A DNA stretch of 64,000 bases from Membranipora membranacea (GCA_914767715.1 OU612069.1:18349387-18413386), one strand, 5' to 3'; positions 22,992 to 36,270 are shown, numbered from the stretch's first letter. The notes: generated by a model not told the origin, from the sequence alone. Numbers and translations are program-made.

Positions 22992-23260
22992 TAAATCAGT
23001 CAATACATATATCAATGCGGCAATAGATGAGAAATTACTCAATCAACCTAACAACTACCAACTCCCACTACAAAATAGAAGCTAACAAACTGCAGCTAAC
23101 TAAGTGTTTGTATATTTATTCCGCGGTTCATTTCAAAATTTTGTTTTTTCATTTAGGTGCAAAAGTTTCATCCTATTCCACAAAGACTGAGCCTTATTTC
23201 CATCAATCTGGCCACCTGCCAATTTCAGAATATATATAAGTTACAGTGGAGTTTTGTCAT

Positions 23261-23690
23261 GCAGACATAGCCACCTTTGATAGGTCATAATTCATTCTGT
23301 ATTTATCCTAAAGACTGATTTCCAACTTTTCTGAAATGCCCAATCTTTGAGCTATACACCATATGGTTGTCATTTTTTGCTAGGATACATAGGCTATGAG
23401 TAATCCAGGGTTTTAAAATGAGTTTTATCATATAGATTTACATAGGGCTTAGGTCAATGCACGGACATTTCCTAATTTTGATGACCAGTCGTCTATCAAT
23501 TGTCACATGTAAATCTATATGACAAAACTCATTTCAAAAACCTGGATTACTCTTAGCCTATGAATCCTAGCAAAAAATGACAATAATATGGTGTATAGCT
23601 TGAAGCTTGGACATTCCAGCAAAGGTGGAAACCAGTCTTTAGGATAAACACAGAATGAATTATGGCCCATCAAAGGTAGGGATGTCTGCA
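23261..23690. repeat. Long inverted repeat, ~184-bp arms
   Basis: The left arm (23261-23444) and right arm (23507-23690) are reverse complements along their whole length, with scattered mismatches and small indels. The outer ends are GCAGACAT and ATGTCTGC, and the inner ends fall at TAGATTTACAT. The loop is about 62 bp. A transcript would fold into a long hairpin. It may be a foldback MITE, but no clear target duplication was seen. Confidence 0.92.
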
Positions 23691-23702
23691 AGAAAAATGC
23701 CA

Positions 23703-26630
23703 TTATAACATATAGAGATATAATGATTTTTTGGCATCCAGCTGTGCAAAATTTTCCCCCAGTGAATCAAAAACCGCAGGCACTATAACTATCATTGAAC
23801 TGTCCCCTCTGTATATCCTTACTCTGTGTCAACATCATAGTTTTCTGCAGCCAATACCAGATTTTTAGACTATTAGTTAACCATGACAACCAAGTAAACA
23901 CTAAAGATAAAAGATGCGTTTTTGATTGCATAATTACGATGAACAGGCGTTTGGAAAACCATAAATGAGTACAACTAGCGTTTTGCGTTTAAAACTCAAT
24001 TAGTGTCAAATAAGCGTTTACAAACGCTTTATGCGTACAGGTTGGCAAATATGGCTGCCTCCTAAATCATCACATCTCAACAGAGTTAACAAGTATGTAC
24101 TATAGGTGTTGGCCTATCTTGAAATATTGTTTTGAAAGTTCATGGCTGTTTTTTGGTTTCAAACAAAGCATGAGGGGGAAAGTAGGACCTCTAATATACA
24201 TTATAATTCTTCTATAAAAAATTGAGCTTATTTACTATGTAACTATAACTGTTAGGTCTTACATACAGCATTTCGTGCTACTCTAAGATATATCAGATCA
24301 GTGATGCCTCTCTGAAATTTACATTAGCTCGACCAGGCTTGATCATCTATGATGATTCTATGAAAGTGGTTAGGCAAATACTATATTAACTGCATATTGC
24401 AATAACTAACATGAGAGATCTTGTGTTTGTAGAGATCCATGTGGGCCCTTACTCATTACAACTTCAGCTATTGATTTCTCTGACTCGTACCACAGAATAC
24501 CAAAAAATGCCTGTTTTTCTTATTTTGGTCCGATGGTCAGACTAACATGCTGTACTATAGCTGTGTAACAAAGTCAGGTTCAAGCTCTGGTGGCCCGGAC
24601 TAAACTGATAATGATAATATCCTAGTCTTCTGCAACGGCCTCGTGTAAAACGACTACATTGTAATTAAGCTGCAAGTTGGGTCAGGTATGTAATTAATTG
24701 GTGTATTATTCATTTTATCCCAGCCGAGCATGATTGATATATAATGTGGTGTGAGGTTCACCAGTCACCATCTAGCCTAGCCTGTCTTGACAAGCTTTGT
24801 TCGGTGGGGGAGGATCAGTCGCACCACCGTGGTAATAATCACTAAGTTTGAACTTGGTGGCTCCCAGCTCTCCGGAACCTCTGTCTCAATCTGGAAATCG
24901 TTCAAGCCATGATCTTGCCTGGTGTCTTTTCTAGAAAAAAATCCCCTTCTTTGTTCAGTTGGGGACAAACTACCTGCTCCACTCCCTGTTCCCCTCCCAC
25001 CCTCCCTCTCGGCTGGGATGGGAGGTGTCACCCTACCATTTGCCTAAGTGCAAGAGAGGATAACCCTGTTGTTCAAAAGTCCAATTTTGTTACAAAGCAT
25101 ATCATTGGACGAAATTATGTTATCAGACACATTGAAGGTTCGGTTTTTTAAAGGTTCGTAGCTTGAGAGTTCGTGGTTCGGTTTTTCGTACCTACCGGTT
25201 CCGGTTACTAATATATTTTGGAGAATTAGGCTAAGAAAAACAAAATTATAACATCCGGTTTCCTGTTGATTCTCCCTCTCTCTCTCCCTTCCTCCCTCCC
25301 TCTCTCCCGCTCTCTCTCTCTCATATCATCTCATCTGTGATTGAGTTGGTGTATGGAAAATATTTATTTTCATTTGCTTATTTCTATCAACAACTTTGAA
25401 AAGAAGGACTCTGCAGTATTTCCCCAGCACTTGACTTACTTATTGGATGACAAAACAAGCTATTTTGAGATGGCCTGCCTTTGACCTTGACAAGGAATTA
25501 CCTTCTCTTTTCAGTATACTCATCAGTCAGAACAATAGAAAACAACTCCTAAAAATACGCAAATTCTAAATTAATATAATTATGCAAATTGCTACGCGTA
25601 ATACGGCAATTACGCAAATTCACAAACCCGCACTTTTTGGAGACTGGAAAATTCTGATTCCGGGATTTTGTTACATTCAAAACACCTGGCCATAGTAAAA
25701 AGTAAAATGAAGACCTTGTGATGCAATAAAAGTTATCTTTACTCTTAGCACTGACTGACAACTTTGACATTTGTCATTCCGGCATTTCTCCATATATTTC
25801 AGAACACACGCTAACAAAGAGTTATAGTGGCAACAAAAGTATCTTGAAAAGCCACAACTACAGTAATTAGCCTTGAAACTAGACATATGTAGTTCTATGA
25901 CAGTATTCTATGGTAAAGAATATCAAATTGCAACGTATGAGAATACAGATGGTATTTCCTTTGTGACCAAAGAACATGATAACAAAGAAACAGGTAACTA
26001 ATAGGATATGCAAACTTTTCAAACTCAAACATTGATAACTTTCCTGTCTACACGAGTTGTTCAGATAGCAGCTGTGTGGTGTCATGAACACCAAAGTGGC
26101 ATAAGAGTTAACGAGATTTAATACCCATTCCAGTAGAGTGATTTAGACTGTTCTGTATCCTGTGTATTTCATATCTGTGTATTTCAGTGACTCATGCGGT
26201 TGATATGGTGAATGCATTTTAAACCGGCAAGCTTTGGGCACGCGATAGGCCCGAAATAATTCATTATTAAAATATTAAAGATTAATTACTGTGGTTTCAT
26301 TCAGTAGGGAACGGGGAATGTAGTATGCATATGTGGAGTCCAATTATAGAGTATGATAGTGACACATACATATTTCTCAGGGGTAGAATACAGAAAATAA
26401 GGGGTAGCAAAAATGTCATTCATCACAATAATTATTAATTTTATTTAACAATTTGAATATGTTCATAAATATATGCATAGTACTTCAAACCAAACAATAA
26501 AAAACATATCAAAATCTTTGTGAAGTTAAAACCACATTGATGTAGCTAAGTTAAGAAATCAGTTAAAAAGTTGGCTGACCACCAATATATGCAAAGTCAT
26601 AGTTCCTTCCACACAATATAAGATGTTAAA
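23703..26630. other. Stretch without recognisable gene
   Basis: It contains a dispersed-repeat segment near 24780-24815 (inverted relative to 572-606) and a CT-rich tract at 25258-25326. Short open frames show no recognisable family. The 3' side may hold the untranslated end of the minus-strand gene at 26679-29175, with an AATAAA-like signal on the minus strand near 26433-26440. Confidence 0.4.
25258..25326. repeat. CT-rich low-complexity tract
   Basis: A pyrimidine-only stretch of mixed CTCT and CCCT runs. No function is inferred. Confidence 0.85.
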
Positions 26631-26678
26631 ATCTGCTTCACTAATGAAACTCAGCAGGATGGTTGAGTCTTCCTTATT

Positions 26679-29175
26679 CTAAATCTGAAGTCTGCTTTGA
26701 AGTACCATCGCAAGTGCTGACACATGCATTTTGACCATCAACTGGTCTAGCTGTTCTTCTACAAAATACAACTCAGATCATTACATCCACTTGACAAAGC
26801 TTTCCCAGTTGATATTGTGGTATATCAAAGTTGCACCGAAATAATTTGTTTTGAGAATGGACAAAGACAGGAACCATTAGGTATGAAGAATTGACACTTT
26901 GATGTTGCGAGCGATAATTGAGATTGAGTAATAGCATTTGACAGAAGATTAATTATTAGAACTCGAAAAAGAGTACTATTCAATTTTTCTTAATTTTACC
27001 AGTGAGGTGTGCAATCCTGCTGTCCTGAGTTTGACCTTCTTGTCTTCTTCTTGCCTGTGCTGGCATTTCATTTGGACATCTAGTATCAGAAATACATATA
27101 GCGGAATAAACTGTTGCGTCACATTATTCTCGATGTATGACAGCATCACACTCTTGAAGGATTCAAATTCAATGACACAGAATAAATCTGATAAAAAGCA
27201 AGTGATTGATGAAACTTTACCTATTCGGTGATCTACTGACACTAGTACCAGCAGAGCTGTTGGATGAGGATGTGTCATCATCAGCTTGTATGGCGCTACA
27301 AATCAAACAAAGTAAACAGTACACATTATAATTTATGAGCAACCATAGTATTATCAAGTTTGATAAACAACGTACATTGTGATACTCAGACTTCTGAGGC
27401 AATTTGATTTCAACTTGATAATATTATTGTCATGTTATAAACATAAATGTAACAGCTCGACATGAATATGTTAGAATCTAACAGACTTCAAACGAAATTA
27501 AAGACTCTAGAAAACCAAAGATATATATTCTGGAGTCTAGGTTTGTAGTAGCTATGCAACAAAGTGATACTGAAAGTATTCAATGCACTTTACGGTAAAC
27601 ATTAGTGCTAGCAATTGCCCTCCCTTTTTAGCAATGGCACCTGTGAGAACTTTAAAGGTTAATGGACTGAGACATCTTCTATTGTACAATGTTCCTGGCA
27701 CTAAAAACATGATTATTTTCAACTTCTTAGCAATTTCTAAAACTAGACATAATTTTTACCCAGAAGAGCTATGAATTTGTTCAGTCTCAAAATATTGCAT
27801 TACTACTGCAGCCCTAAATGCCACTATATTTTGCCTTGGTCTATCTGTTGACTTAAACTAATCAAATCAAATCATGCATAAATTGATTTATCAAAACAAA
27901 AGCGTTCTTGAATCATTTTAGTCTGACAATGCTCACCCGGATGTAGTTGAGGCATAATCAACCACTTGGTGCGCTGCCCTGTAATAAAAAAATGTATTAT
28001 TAATTCCCAACTAGATTTCAATAGAATAACATTTGATGAGCCATCTCATCGCAATGTGAGCCAAGTTTTGTTACCTTTAAGGTTGAATGCAGGTATGGTG
28101 GTCCTTACATGAAGAATTATTTGGCCATATGACATATCTAATATTGTTTTCATTATTACCCAATATGTTTAGTTGGGATGTAGCAATTCACTAACAACAA
28201 ATCATCAAACCAAGAATTCATGATGAGCCAAGAATTTATCACCTCCATACATCTCTAATTTTTTTGTTACCATACCACGCCGATATCCAAGAAGAGATAC
28301 ACACTTGCTTGAACCTCCATTAGACAACTTAAACCAGAAAATAGCGACAATACCCTCTACATTGAGATGCACTCTTACTTTGAATATGTTTAAGAAAAGG
28401 CTAATGCAACATTTTTTCAGTTAATTGGCATAGTCTTATTTTTTGTTGAATCTTTGTTTGTATCAATTTTCTTTTTTTGCCATTCATGTCACATCATGAA
28501 AAACATTTGTAATAATGAATTGTTGCTGACAATAAAAGTATATATATATATATATATGTGCTTACTGGTTTGGTCGGTCTTCTGAGACTCCTGAACTTGC
28601 TTCAATAGAAACCCTATAAATTGAAATAAAATTGGTGTCATAGTAATATAAAGGCAAACAGGAATCTAGTTTCAGTCTTCGTGTATATATCAGTATATAG
28701 ATTCTCCCAATTGAGAGTTATGACTCATTAGTTTATAATTTCGATATTGCAGTTAAATAAATTGTCAGATGTTCAGGGAGTCAGTCAGAAATGCCAAAGT
28801 CTTTGAAAACTTGCACAGACTAAACCGAAGGAAATTTTCTGACACTAACTGGTCTGTTGCATCTCTGAATATTTTCTGTTGGAATACTTTCTGATGTTCT
28901 GGGATTGAACTAGACTGTCCACGGGTTGTTTCAGCATCCTCCAATCCGAGCCCATCTATTCCGGTACCCATGGATTTCCAACGCTGTAAACAAATCATTG
29001 GCGAGTTTATGAATATATATATACTAGGTACTATGGTGAACAGTAAATGGGACACTCAAGCAGAGAAAAAAGTTACCTGGATTCTAGCTGCACTGTTTGG
29101 CCTCGGTCTAAACATTGTCCACTGACCATTGTCCGAGCTTGGCAAATTCATTCCTGCGGCCATCGATTTCCATTT
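26679..29175 (-). CDS. Unknown multi-exon gene, 3' part (seven exons)
   Basis: Seven exons with AG/GT borders were assembled by reading the minus strand: 29175-29077, 28983-28850, 28613-28566, 27978-27937, 27295-27221, 27079-27000 and a terminal exon 26758-26679 ending in TAG. Splice phases agree at all six junctions (0, 2, 2, 2, 2, 1) with no internal stop, which is strong support for a real gene. I do not recognise the protein. The first two exons both start with a related motif (KWKSMAAGMN, RWKSMGTGID), suggesting an exon duplication. The middle is Ser/Thr/Asp-rich and probably disordered (DDDTSSSNSSAGTS). The end is a possible amphipathic helix (EEQLDQLMVKMHVSALAMVL). The donor of exon 2 (GTTAGT) is weak; without splicing there the frame stops 24 codons later. 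The 5' exons were not found; a weak candidate ends with GTAAGT at about 29344. Confidence 0.68.
28541..28556. repeat. TA microsatellite
   Basis: Short TA run just downstream (in minus-strand sense) of the 28613-28566 exon donor. Confidence 0.8.
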
Positions 29176-32100
29176 CTAAAAAATTAATAGTATAGATGCA
29201 TAATTCATGCATAACCTTGTATTGTGTCCAGTTATCAAAATTTGTTTTCCTACAGTTACTGACCTATTACATATTAATCATATAATTTGAAACTCAAAAG
29301 TTTGAGTAATTTTCCATTGGTGTGTACCAAGGCATGAAACTTACAAATGCTTCGCGTCGAATGCCAAAATACCCATTAAATGTATCACAGATGTTAACAC
29401 AAATTGAAAGCACTTGAGTTCTTCAAGCAATCATTCAAATCAAGAAAATACATATACTGTAGCAGGGGAACACTGGGAGCTAAATCAATCAATCAATTAT
29501 ATGCTCTCCAAACAGAACTTTAAGGTTATGATACCAACACTGACCAAATCGGACATTTTTATATTGTTAGAAAGCGAATCAAACACTGATTCTGAAATTA
29601 TTCATTCAGCATGAAGCCATGTCATGGCGTTGTGCTATTTTGCTAAAAGATAGTAAAATTGTCTTCAAGGAAGAATTTTAAGGGCGATGTCATGCAGATA
29701 CGATCGTTCATATCAGACTTTCAACTGAATAATGTTTACAAGACACCTCTAGTTTCTTGATCCTGTGGCATTGCGCACCAGAGGAAGAATCATCGTTTAT
29801 GCGTTGGTAATTAGCTTATTCAGGTTGCTTTGGTTTTAATGGATGAAAATCCATTCTGATGCAAACCACATGCAGAAAAGCCTGGTTATTTACTCTGGGA
29901 GAATATTTGCTAAATGTCATGGCTAATAAATAAGATTAGTATCAATTATATTAGGAGTTGCCCTCTCTGTCAGTATGCTTTTAATTCTAATATATCATTA
30001 CAAGCTTATTAGGCTTTTTGGGAAATGGTAGAGGTGATAGGAGCTGTTTTTTTGCTATTCATGTACTGGTAGTGATGTAGATATAGTGGGGAAAATTTAG
30101 GGACAAGTATAGCTCAAGTCCTGCTATCATTGCCTCGAAATTGCTTATCTATGGAGGTTACTTCTTAATCACAAAATCACTGTGTTCCCACTATGTATAC
30201 ATATCTACTGATCCTTGGATATCACTGAACAGATCTTATCATTCCTACAATCTTCCCGAAATGCTTAATAATCTGGTAATGGCATATAAGAATTTTAAGC
30301 ATTTTGACAGAGAGGACAACTCCTAATACAATCGATACCAATGTTATTTATTAGTCATGACATCTAGCACCGTGTCTTCCCACAGTAAATTACCCGTCTT
30401 TTCGATGTGTGGTTTGCATCAAATTGAATTATCATCTGTTAATCCAATGTGACCTTATTGAGCTAATAACCAATAACCAACCTTTATCTGCACCATATCG
30501 TCCAAAAGAGTCATCCTCAAAGACGATAACGCTTCCTTTAATCAAAAATGCGCAAGGCCATGACATTATGTTATGCTGAAACCATACTTTCAGAATTAGT
30601 GTGCAATTAGCTTTCCAATGATTCATATAATTTCCAATTCGGTGAACATTGGTACCATCCCAATACGTCTCCCCATCAAAGTTTTGCTTAGATTTTCCAG
30701 GTTTTTTGCCAGTGAAAAACCTTTTGCATCTCTCTCTTGCCTTCTTTAACCTGTTAAGAATAAATTGGAAAAATGTCTGGTGGATGAAAACTGGGCAGGG
30801 AAGTGCACTTGTGCGTTATAATAGGTTAAACTTTAGATATCGTCTTGGAGATTTCCGCCACTACATAAGGAAAATTTCTCCTGATAATAGTAGAAATAAC
30901 TATATTATCAATATATTATTGGTACGTGATTGTGCAATTGAATTTCACAAGCAATTAAATCCATGTGCAATAAATTATAAAAATTTCATCGAACTTTGCA
31001 TGAGAAAAACAAATCATCGTCGAATGCAATAACATGCAACATAATTATCATGTTGTGACCACAGAAGTGGGTAATGATGTGTTCCCACAGTTGTAGTCCA
31101 ATACCTTACAGCAGAATTTAGGTCAATGAGACAATTACAGTCACAACCCTAAATGAACAGCATAAACTAACTAGTGTTGTGAAGAAATGACTGTTACACA
31201 TGTGGACTGATTGACTGTTGGTAACTTGTTAGAAGAACATTGCAAGATGCAATGAAAACAGAGAAATTAATCCAAGTATGAATAAAAATTTTAATAGGCT
31301 TTATTGCTGCAAGCCATTCAACACCAGAAACATCACAGTATGTCAGACATGGACACAATAAGAAAGTAAAGGAGGGAGACCACCCAACCTATAATTAGTG
31401 AAACACGATACTCAAATTTCTAATTTCTAATGGTTTCCAATTCTTTCAACAAAGCTCGAAAAACTGCATTTATTATACATGGACATGCCATATATAATGG
31501 TTCTCCAAATCAGACATGGTGCAGAAAATGAGTATCTGCTAATAGTATAGCCATGAAAACTCAAACTGATAATAATTTCCACAAATTGTACTCACTTCCC
31601 CATAATGAAAACTTCTTCAAATATCCGACGAGAAGTGATGATTCCTGTTTGATTTGCAAGTTGAGAATGCGAACAAAATTCAAGACAATTCAAAACACAA
31701 GTCGTTGTGGAATACAACAGTCTGGGCTACTCTTGTTATCACATGATATACATTGTGTCTGTGCCAAAAGCCATTTGTTAGGCTGTTAATCGTTCATTAC
31801 CTTTGCTGATGTAAGTTGAAAACCCAATCTATTGTACTGAACTATTCCACAAAATTAAAAAAACTCACTCATGCAAACGAGTAAACACATTCCATTTGTG
31901 TTTTTGGAATGTCTCAAAATCAAAGTAAGTCGAGATCTCCTTTAGGTAAGGTTAATTGCAGAAATTAAATCTATTTAATTGATATAACTTGGGGGGTCTG
32001 TGCCCAGTTATGCGAAGCATGAGTTGTTTGATACTCAATTCTCTTGACTTGATCAAATCGAGATTGTGGTTAACAGCATCTGTTCAACATGGTCGCTGTC

Positions 32101-32300
32101 ATGTTCCAGGTCTGAATAAGCAAATACCTACCACTTTTAAGGAAATAAACATGTGACTTCTTTACTTTTGTGGGGGGGGGGGGGTCAGTAGTGTTATGAT
32201 CCCGCACTCTCTGAAGTAAAGGTGACCGACATCCATAGTTTGCAAAGACCGGTTTTGATCATTTTTGATGGAATACATTTGTTGATTTGGGTAGGGGAAG
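29176..32300. other. Stretch without a supported gene
   Basis: This may include upstream exons of the minus-strand gene, but none is certain. One minus-strand open block near 30585-30483 ends AAAG/GTTGGT and could be an exon (it contains GSVIVFEDDSFGRYGADK). It lacks a convincing acceptor and its phase does not fit 29175. Confidence 0.35.
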
Positions 32301-32302
32301 CA

Positions 32303-32380
32303 AGGTAAATCCCATGAGACAAAAGCCGGAATTGAACTTGGGACTCCTCACTTGATAGCAAAGGATTTGATAAATTGCGG
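32303..32380 (-). repeat. tRNA-derived SINE-like head
   Basis: The minus strand reads ATCCTTTGCTATCAAGTGAGG followed by a B-box-like CCCAAGTTCAATTCCGG. The same arrangement occurs at about 48650-48700 on the plus strand (ATCCTTTGCTATCAAGGGAG then CCCAGGTTCAATCATCG). The two are therefore copies of one tRNA-related SINE family. Confidence 0.55.
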
Positions 32381-33972
32381 TTTAAGTGTCGAATGAAGCA
32401 ATATCATTATTGTTGAATAAACAGAACACTTGTTCCATTGGAAAAATTGAAAATTTCTGTGAGGTCGGGATAATTATAACATTATACAAAATGTTCATTG
32501 GTTTTAATCAGTTACTGATTCAATCACATCCCTGAAAAATTTGTCTCAATGGCCAGATTTGGCAACATTCATTATTTAAAAGTTAGGTTTCTCACATTAG
32601 GAATGCATTTTGACAGATGGATTGTTGTTGGTAGCTGGTTAAAAATACCACCCTAAAATTTACAAAATACCCACCTCGTCATGCTTTCACATTTTTGGAA
32701 TACAGAATTTTCCTAACTTTTGTATTTGCGTCTTATATTATTCTGGGGTTTCCAAGCAGCATAACAGAACATAGGTAAAATTGGGATGGTTAATATTAGG
32801 TTTTTTTCAAGTTAAAAAGTAGATCGAAATGTTCCTTGGGAGATGATCATAAAAAGTGTGACAATTCTCTACTTTGGTCTCATATATATATATAACATTG
32901 TGAGCAAGGTCTGCACGTATCACAGCTATGAAATCTGTTGCCATATCAAAGAAAATTTCAAAATGACATGTATTGTTGATCAAATTTGATCTGATTTGTC
33001 TGTGTTCTAGGATGTTTCCACTCCACTGGTGAGTCACCCACCTTTTGCTGCCGGCTCAAAGGGCCACAACTCCATATGCAAGCATTAGGATCATTCTATA
33101 TCTCATTGCGGCTAGTTACTGAAATCCAAATGAATACCTGAGCTAAGTGATAATAGCGTCCTGGTGAAACAGGCTTTTTCATATGGTTTCTCTGAGGAGG
33201 GAGTCAGATAACAGATTTACAATTTAGTAACAGGTCCCAGCAACATCTGAATCCCCATGACATAAGTTCTATAACTGGGAACCAATAATTGGACGCAAAT
33301 CTTACTACATTGCACCCAAGGGCACCTGTGTAGTGCTCACAAAGCTTAGACGATGTATGTAAACAGCTGTGCATCGTTGTCCGCCAGTGAATCAAAAACC
33401 ACAAGCAAAATAATTGCTATTGGAAGATACAAACCGTCAAAAAACTTGTTCTCTGATCATAATATGGTCGTTAATGATGACCTGGAGGCAATCAGCAAAA
33501 CAGACCGATTATATTTGGCCAATTATATTTAAGAATTTTCTGCAGGAAACACCTGGACTACATGCGATAGGTATTAGGAGACATCGTAAGATATAATCCT
33601 CATAGTCGAAATATCATGGATGAAACATTATTGGGAGGAGCCTATGTGGACTACATACGCAAGTCTGCTATCAGTAAGAATAATCAAAGATACATATCTT
33701 TCAGACACATTGGGCTGTATTCGATTCGGCTGTACTCCCCTCGAGCAGCTTACCAGTAAGACACGGTGACTAGAGATCCAAACTAAATCGGCTCAAGCTT
33801 GATATGAAGTAGAATTGCTTTGGTTCCATGCCTTTTCAATTTTATTGAGCTATAATTTTATCTATACAATATCTGAATGATTTATAGTATGTCAAATAAT
33901 ATGCGACCATTATCCGTGAAGATTCAGAGACAGTCCTATGCTTTCCAAATCATATTTGCAGAGATTATTGAC

Positions 33973-34118
33973 TTAGCGTTTCTTGCCCTTTCCTTTACCC
34001 TTATTACTTGATGATTGTTTGGCTTGTTGTGCTGCCTGCTGTTGCTGCTGATTCTGTTTCTGTATGCGAGATTTCAGTTTAGGTATCATTTCTGCCACAT
34101 GTAGGAATATATCTTTTT
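33973..34118 (-). CDS. SRP19: SRP19 last exon
   Basis: The acceptor TTTTTACAG precedes an open 48-codon end with stop at 33975-33973. It starts in phase 1, matching the preceding exon's A leftover. It carries the conserved AEMIPKLK motif followed by a Gln/Ala run and a Lys-rich tail, as expected for SRP19 C termini, which are lysine-rich. Confidence 0.85.
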
Positions 34119-35305
34119 CTGTAAAAATAAATTAATTAATGTTGACGTAGAAGGACTTTGGGGTCAGTCCAAAGCTGCATTCACAATGCAGATGTTGTTT
34201 GACAGAGCTTTACGTCAGATTACTTGGTCAGCTTTGACAGCTGTTATTGAGAGCGACCACCGAAATCTGCATTTTGCATCGATGATACAAAATGCAGATT
34301 GTAGATGGTTATATAAGAGCTAAATCTTCCCAACATGAAAACCTCTCTGAATAATCTGCAGTGTAAATGCTAACAAACTTTCTGGGTATGCACTGATCAG
34401 ACTTCACAAGTTCGTAAATACAGGATCTGAGGCTAGGAAGAGTTGATGATAATCAAGCTACTGAATCATATCTTGACATTTTAAAGTGTCACATAACCGG
34501 TGCCTGCTAAGAATTGTTGCAGTCAGAAAACCAACGACAACGATGACCCAGAGTTTAGTCGAGAGAATGACACAAAACTTGAAATAATATATTAACTTCT
34601 CTTTCAACTGATTTTTCGCCGCAAAAGTTTGATCACGGGATCACTGTTATTAATGTGTGGGCAGAGTAAAGTTTCACTCAAGTATTGTTAAATCGCAATC
34701 ATGAATTTTCAACGTTGCCAAACAATTGCAATGGTCAGTTTCAAACAGAGATACAAAAGCCTCCTCAAAAGATAAGTTGCAACAACAACTATACTCATTC
34801 CAGTGTACTCATAATTGATCCATAATGGTTCCAAACGCGCGCCGAACTGTCACGCACCTAACTCAAGGCTACCTACTCAAACTCTAGCATCAATCTTGTG
34901 GTCCAAGATTTCGCAGATGTAGTACAGTCTACATTCTCCTCCCCCCCGAACGGGCACAAAAGCCTTGGTCCATACTTTACTCTGATATTCAGTTGACCAA
35001 ATATAGGGACACTTTCTATAATCCTGCTTTCCACAAGCAGGTACCAGTTAAATGAGTCATATGAAATCCAATCAGCAGGGCTTAGCGACAATATATCCAC
35101 AATATGTTGCTTTAATACAAGATCTGGTATGTGATAAGGCCGCTTAATTTGAACAACATTCGACCAGCTAAAAGCGCAATAATGTGTCTTCATCTTAGAT
35201 GATTGATTGTGGAATGTCACTCTCTCGGCTCAGTAGCATACCGACACTGAAAATATCTATTGTCTAGCTTCTATACAGGCAATACTGACAGTTTACACCA
35301 CTTAC

Positions 35306-35417
35306 TTGACTGGAATTTTTGGTGTAGAGGTTTTCCTTAGTCTTCTCTGAAGTGTATCCTTATTCGTCCTCTGTACATCATATCTCTGGGGTAGAGCTCA
35401 CGGGGATGTACTTTATT
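35306..35417 (-). pseudogene. SRP19: SRP19 internal exon with in-frame TAA
   Basis: It is bordered by CTTGTAG at the acceptor and GTAAGT at the donor. It encodes NKVHPREL and MMYRGRIRIHFRED, then TAA, then GKPLHQKFQS, which continues the family alignment without a gap. The stop thus replaces a single residue codon rather than marking the true end. Confidence 0.82.
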
Positions 35418-35926
35418 CTACAAGACGGGCAATAAAATCGGTTAAAGTTACATATAAAAGACAGTGAGTTGTGATGATTGTCATGTAACTTTCCTAGACA
35501 GGTAATTTTGCAATCTGGATACTTATCACAAACCTTGGAGGTTCAGGACTAGAGTTGTCACATTATTTGAAAACAATCAGCTGAAAAAACCTTAGCTCTG
35601 GGGTAGTCCATGTGAGCAGTTAGCTGGATGGTAGTTGATAAATAAAACATGCAAAGTGATAGTTTGTTTGCTTCATTTCTTTGGAAGCTATATGAAAATC
35701 CGATATTGTGGATTATATGATTGCAACAAGTTCAAGTTATCGCCCCAGGACATTGAATGTGCATGAGCATTGCATTGGACTGAGTATGTAAAATAAGATA
35801 ACAGGCTGCACCAACAAACCCTGTTAACTAAGCCTATGAGTTGTTCTTGTCCATACAGCACTGTAACCTTTCTGTACTAATTTGATCAATAAACACGAGA
35901 CAGGCTGTATTTGCAGAGCATCTCAC

Positions 35927-36002
35927 CTTCTCTTTAGGGATTCGTCGGCCTTCAGCTACTGTTTTCTTATTGTTGATATAAGCAGGATAGAGACAGATCC
36001 AT
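35927..36002 (-). CDS. SRP19: SRP19 exon with WICLYPAYINNKKT motif
   Basis: The acceptor is TTCTCTTCCCTACCAG and the donor is AAG/GTGAGA. The open block begins with Trp-Ile-Cys-Leu-Tyr-Pro-Ala-Tyr, the most conserved part of SRP19, and ends RRIPKEK. It needs two bases from the previous exon, whereas exon 1 as read supplies one. Confidence 0.85.
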
Positions 36003-36187
36003 CTGGTAGGGAAGAGAAATATAAAAATTCAAAAAAAGTTAGAGCTATAGACTATAGAACACTACTCATCAGAGTCAGGGTGTTGGCTAGTAGTTCTCCT
36101 CCAACAGCCAAGGCACAAGTACAATTGGTACAATACCCTATTTGCATGAACTCATCCAAATGTCTTTTTATAAACCAAGGGAGAAAA

Positions 36188-36270
36188 TCAGGAATAACGG
36201 AGATATATAGTACCATATTACTAGTACTTAAGTATAGATTACTGGAGCTATATGTCTCCGTTATTCCTGA
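36188..36270. repeat. Short hairpin, 23-bp arms
   Basis: TCAGGAATAACGGAGATATA (from 36188) is the reverse complement, with about one mismatch, of the sequence ending CTCCGTTATTCCTGA at 36270. About 36 bp lie between the arms. It sits in SRP19 intron 1 and may be a MITE remnant. Confidence 0.8.

Noticed and set aside
30432-30626. Minus-strand block with FEDDSFGRYGADK before a GT
   Set aside because: It could be an exon, but the acceptor is unclear, the phase does not fit the neighbouring minus-strand gene and the protein is not recognised.
30649-31032. 127-codon plus-strand open frame
   Set aside because: No recognisable domain, splice partners or repeat homology in the window; compatible with chance in AT-rich DNA.
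35337-35339. TAA in SRP19 as a reassigned sense codon
   Set aside because: LINE1 and the phosphatase frames end normally at TAA and other genes use standard stops; mutation or sequence error is simpler.
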